Of a stretch of DNA of 64,000 nt, positions 61,318 through 64,000 are shown piece after piece. The stretch comes from Bettongia penicillata ogilbyi (lineage: Eukaryota; Chordata; Mammalia; Diprotodontia; Potoroidae). The stretch spans positions 1,240,001 to 1,304,000 of the forward strand of contig JAJHZJ010000756.1 in the NCBI GenBank assembly GCA_023548195.1, read 5' to 3'. Both the position numbers and the translations under genes were made by a program. Below the pieces are notes generated by a model. The model had not been told where the DNA came from, made no database searches, and saw only the letters and a list, made by a program, of their open reading frames with translations. How positions within the stretch are numbered: the stretch's first letter is position 1; each line of letters starts with the position of its first letter.

Positions 61318-62753
61318 ATGCCCAGAACAGGGAAGAAAAATGAGACCATAAAAAGATACTTTCTTGGGGAACAGATGTTTCCATCTTTCATTTCTGATGA
61401 GGAAGCGCAATGCTTACCATCAGGGAAAGATATAGAAGCCAAGGCCTCTGTAACCCAAACATCCGAAATAGATATCCTATGGGCTCAGGCCACAGAAGAC
61501 CTCAAAAGGGATTTTGAAAATCAAGTTAGAGAGGTAGAGGAAAAACTGGGAAGAGAAATGAGAGAGATGCAAGAAAAGCATGAAAAACAGGTCAATATCC
61601 TGTTAAAGGAGAAGCAAAAAAATGCTGAAGAAAATAACACCTTGAAAAACAGACTCACTCAATTGGCCAAAGAGGTTCAAAAAGCCAGTGAGGAGAAGAA
61701 TGCTTTCAAAAGTAGAATGAGCCAAATGGAAAAAGAGTTTCAAAAGCTCAATGAATAAAAATTAGAATGGAACAGATGGAGGCAAATGACTTTCTGAGAA
61801 ACCAAGAAATCACAAAACAAAACCAAAAGAATGAAAAAATGGAAGAGAATGTGAAATATTTCATTGGAAAAACAACTGACCTGGAAAATAGATCCAGGAG
61901 AGACAATTTAAAAATTATGAGACTACGTGAAAGCCATGATCAAATAAAGAGCCTAGACATCATCTTTCATGAAATTATCAAGGAAAACTGCCCTGAGATT
62001 CTACAACCAGAGGGCAAAATAAATGTTGAAGGAATCCATCGATCACCACCTGAAAGAGATCCAAAAAGAGAAACTCCTAGGAACATTGTAGAGAAACTCG
62101 TAGGAACACTGTGGCCAAATTCCAGAATTCCCAGGTCAAGGAGAAAATATTGCAAGCAGCAATTTGTTTACAATTTGGAACTCAAAGTTTTAAGAACTAA
62201 ACAATCTTTCAATGAAATAGAGGCCTTTCAAGCATTTTTGATGAAAAGACCAGAGCTGAAAAAAAATGTGACCTTCAAACACAAGGATGAAGAGAAATAT
62301 TAACTGCATTTCTTATTTCTTAGTAGCAAGAACAATACTAAACAGTTGTTCCTAAAACTTTGAGTTCCAAATTCTCCCCATCCCTGCCTCCCCACCCTTC
62401 CCTTTGGAAGTTCTTTATAAAAGTTCTTTATAAAAGCCAGTTCACTGGCTTTTTTTAGTTCTTTAGTTTAAGCAATTTGAGTTCCAAATTGTAAACAATT
62501 CCACTATTGTGGAAATAAAATCAGGATAACTCAAAATCTGGAAACTTCAACATTAAGGGATCGAAGGGCATGGAATAGGATATTCCAGAAGTCAAAGGAA
62601 CTAGGACTAAAACAAAGAATCACCTATACCGCAGAACTGAGTGTAATACTTCAGGGGAAATTATGGTCTTTCAATGAAACAGAGGACTTTCAAGAATTCT
62701 TGATGAAAAGACCAGAGCTGAAAAGAAAATTTGACTTTCAAACACAAGAATGA
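61318..62753 (+). pseudogene. inner HAL1-like ORF1, broken
   Basis: Opens through the coiled coil to a TAA at 61756-61758 caused by a small deletion against the other copies, continues from 61767 through LKIMRLRESHDQIKS and [17 protein letters not shown], has a small direct duplication near 62070-62115 (GAAACTCNTAGGAACA twice), is interrupted by the rearranged patch, and resumes at about 62495 to a TGA at 62751. Non-functional. Confidence 0.85.
62160..62498. repeat. fold-back rearranged patch inside inner HAL1
   Basis: Pieces of HAL1 3' UTR and ORF1 end lie in both orientations. A 23-bp inverted repeat links 62164-62186 with 62476-62498, and GTTCCTAAAACTTTGAGTTCC (about 62349) is the reverse of the normal 3' UTR. 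A second copy of the ORF1 C-terminus is at 62200-62303. Confidence 0.8.
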
Positions 62754-62887
62754 GAAGCAGCATGAAAAAGTAAACAGCAAAAAGAGATGTCATAAGGGAG
62801 TTACCAAAGGTGAACTGTTTACATTCCTACATGAAAAGACAATATTTGTAACTCTTAAAACTTTTCAATATCTGGGTAGTTGGTAGG

Positions 62888-62975
62888 ACACACACACACA
62901 TACACACACACATGCACACACACATGTACAAGCATGCACATGCACACACATACACACATGCACACACATACAGAG
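62888..62975. repeat. (CA)n-rich patch in HAL1 3' UTR
   Basis: CACACATACACAC units as in the other two HAL1-like copies. Confidence 0.85.
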
Positions 62976-64000
62976 ACAGAGACCACAGAGTGAATTGAAG
63001 AGAATGGGACCATATTTTAAAAACGGTGAGAGAGAAATGTAGTGGGAGGAGAGAGGGTGAAATGGAATGGGGTAAATTATCTCTCCTTCAAGAGGCAAGC
63101 AAGAGACTTTTTAGTGGAGGGAAAAAGAGGAGAGCTGAGAAAAAACATGAAGTTTACCCTCATCACATTCAACTAAAGGAAGGAATAAAATACACACTCA
63201 TTTTGGTATGAAAAGCTATCTTAAAATACAGGAAAGTGGGGGACAAGGAGATAAGCAGGGTGGGGGGGATGAAGGGGAGGGCAATGGGAGAAAGGAGCAA
63301 TTTGAAGTCAACACTCAGGGAGGGACAGGATCAAAAGACAGAATAGAAACAATGGGGAGCAGGATAGGATGGAGGGAAATAGAGTTAGTCTTACCCAACA
63401 TGACTATTATCGAAGTCATTTGCAAAACTACACAGATATGGCCTATATTGAATTGCCTGCCTTCCCAAAGGGAAGGGTGGGGAGGGAGGGATGGGGAGAA
63501 TTTGGAACTCAAAGTTTTAGGAACAACTGTTTAGTATTGTTCTTGCTACTAAGAAATAAGAAATACAGTTAATGGGGAATAGAAAGTCATCTGGTCCTAC
63601 AGGACAAAAGAGAGGATGGGGACAAGAGAAGGGAGGGATGATAGGAGACAGGGAAGATTGATGATGGGGAAAATTAGAATGCTCGGTGTATTGGGGTGAG
63701 GGGAGGGGATAAATAGGGAGAAAATTTGGAACCCAATATTTTGTGAAAATGAATGTAAACAGTTAAATAAATCAATTTATAATAAAAAAAAAAGAAAAAA
63801 AATTATGGGACTACCTGAAAGCCATGATTAAAAAAAGAGCCTAGACATCATCTTTCATGAAATTATCAAGGAAAACTGCCCTGGTATTGTAGAACCTGAG
63901 GGGAAAATAAATATTGAAAGAATCCACCAATCACCTTCTGAAAAAGATCCAAAAAGAGAAACTCCTAGAAACATTGTGGCCAAATTCCGGAGTTCCCAGG

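Larger units (their letters stand above)
60651..63798 (+). mobile_element. inner HAL1-like element nested in ORF1 of the outer one
   Basis: Begins GGGAGGAGCCAAGATGGCAG and ends in TTTATAATAAAAAAAAAAGA. AAAATTATGGGACTA is present exactly at 60636-60650 and 63799-63813, a 15-bp TSD taken from the outer ORF1. Structure 5' UTR, ORF1, 3' UTR, no ORF2. It carries a rearranged patch at about 62160-62495. Confidence 0.92.
59400..64000 (+). mobile_element. outer L1/HAL1-type element, split and running off the window
   Basis: Left end uncertain (about 59400). The 5' UTR differs from the other copies here (GGAGCATAAAAACCCCTGGG). ORF1 starts at 60077 and is cut at 60650 by the inner element, resuming at 63814 with CTGAAAGCCATGATTAAAAA and continuing past 64000. 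Whether ORF2 follows (true L1) or not (HAL1) cannot be seen. Confidence 0.8.

Overview
The window is nuclear DNA from a mammal, almost certainly a marsupial. It holds two spliced chitinase genes of the acidic mammalian chitinase (CHIA, GH18) family in tandem on the + strand. They sit among repeats typical of marsupials: half-LINE-1 (HAL1-like) elements and L1 whose 5' ends carry a GGAGCCAAGATGGC-type motif, tRNA-derived SINEs, an RTE 3' end with SINEs sharing its tail, and old L2, L3/CR1, MIR and hAT fossils. The species cannot be named from the sequence.

Layout. About 756-15500: a CHIA paralogue that is now a pseudogene. Exons 2-11 are recognisable with their ancestral phases; exon 1 must lie upstream of the window. 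It has five in-frame stops, one more stop at the exon 3/4 junction, and two frameshifts. An L1 fragment (2235-4897) sits in its intron 4 and a HAL1-like element (5784-8713) with an exact 18-bp target-site duplication (TSD) in its intron 5. About 15500-33030: intergenic DNA made of old repeats, simple repeats and unassigned sequence, with no convincing gene. 33035-54620: an intact 11-exon CHIA gene predicted to encode 479 residues: signal peptide, GH18 domain with the D136/D138/E140 triad, Gly/Ser linker and C-terminal chitin-binding CBM14 domain. A second TATA box and 25-nt coding first exon at about 36.0 kb can splice in phase to the same exon 2. Intron 4 contains a 7SL RNA pseudogene abutting an antisense HAL1-like element whose 349-codon ORF1 is fully open. 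54640-64000: 3' flank with SINEs, L3/CR1 and AT-rich DNA, then an L1/HAL1-type element running off the right edge and split by a second HAL1-like element (60651-63798) flanked by an exact 15-bp TSD.

How it works together. CHIA is a secreted endochitinase that digests chitin from insects and fungi, and is known in other mammals from stomach and airway. One dead and one intact copy side by side fit the birth-and-death history known for mammalian CHIA paralogues. No operon, CRISPR or prokaryotic feature exists here. All exon boundaries were derived by hand from splice signals, reading phase and similarity between the two genes; no alignment or database search was run.
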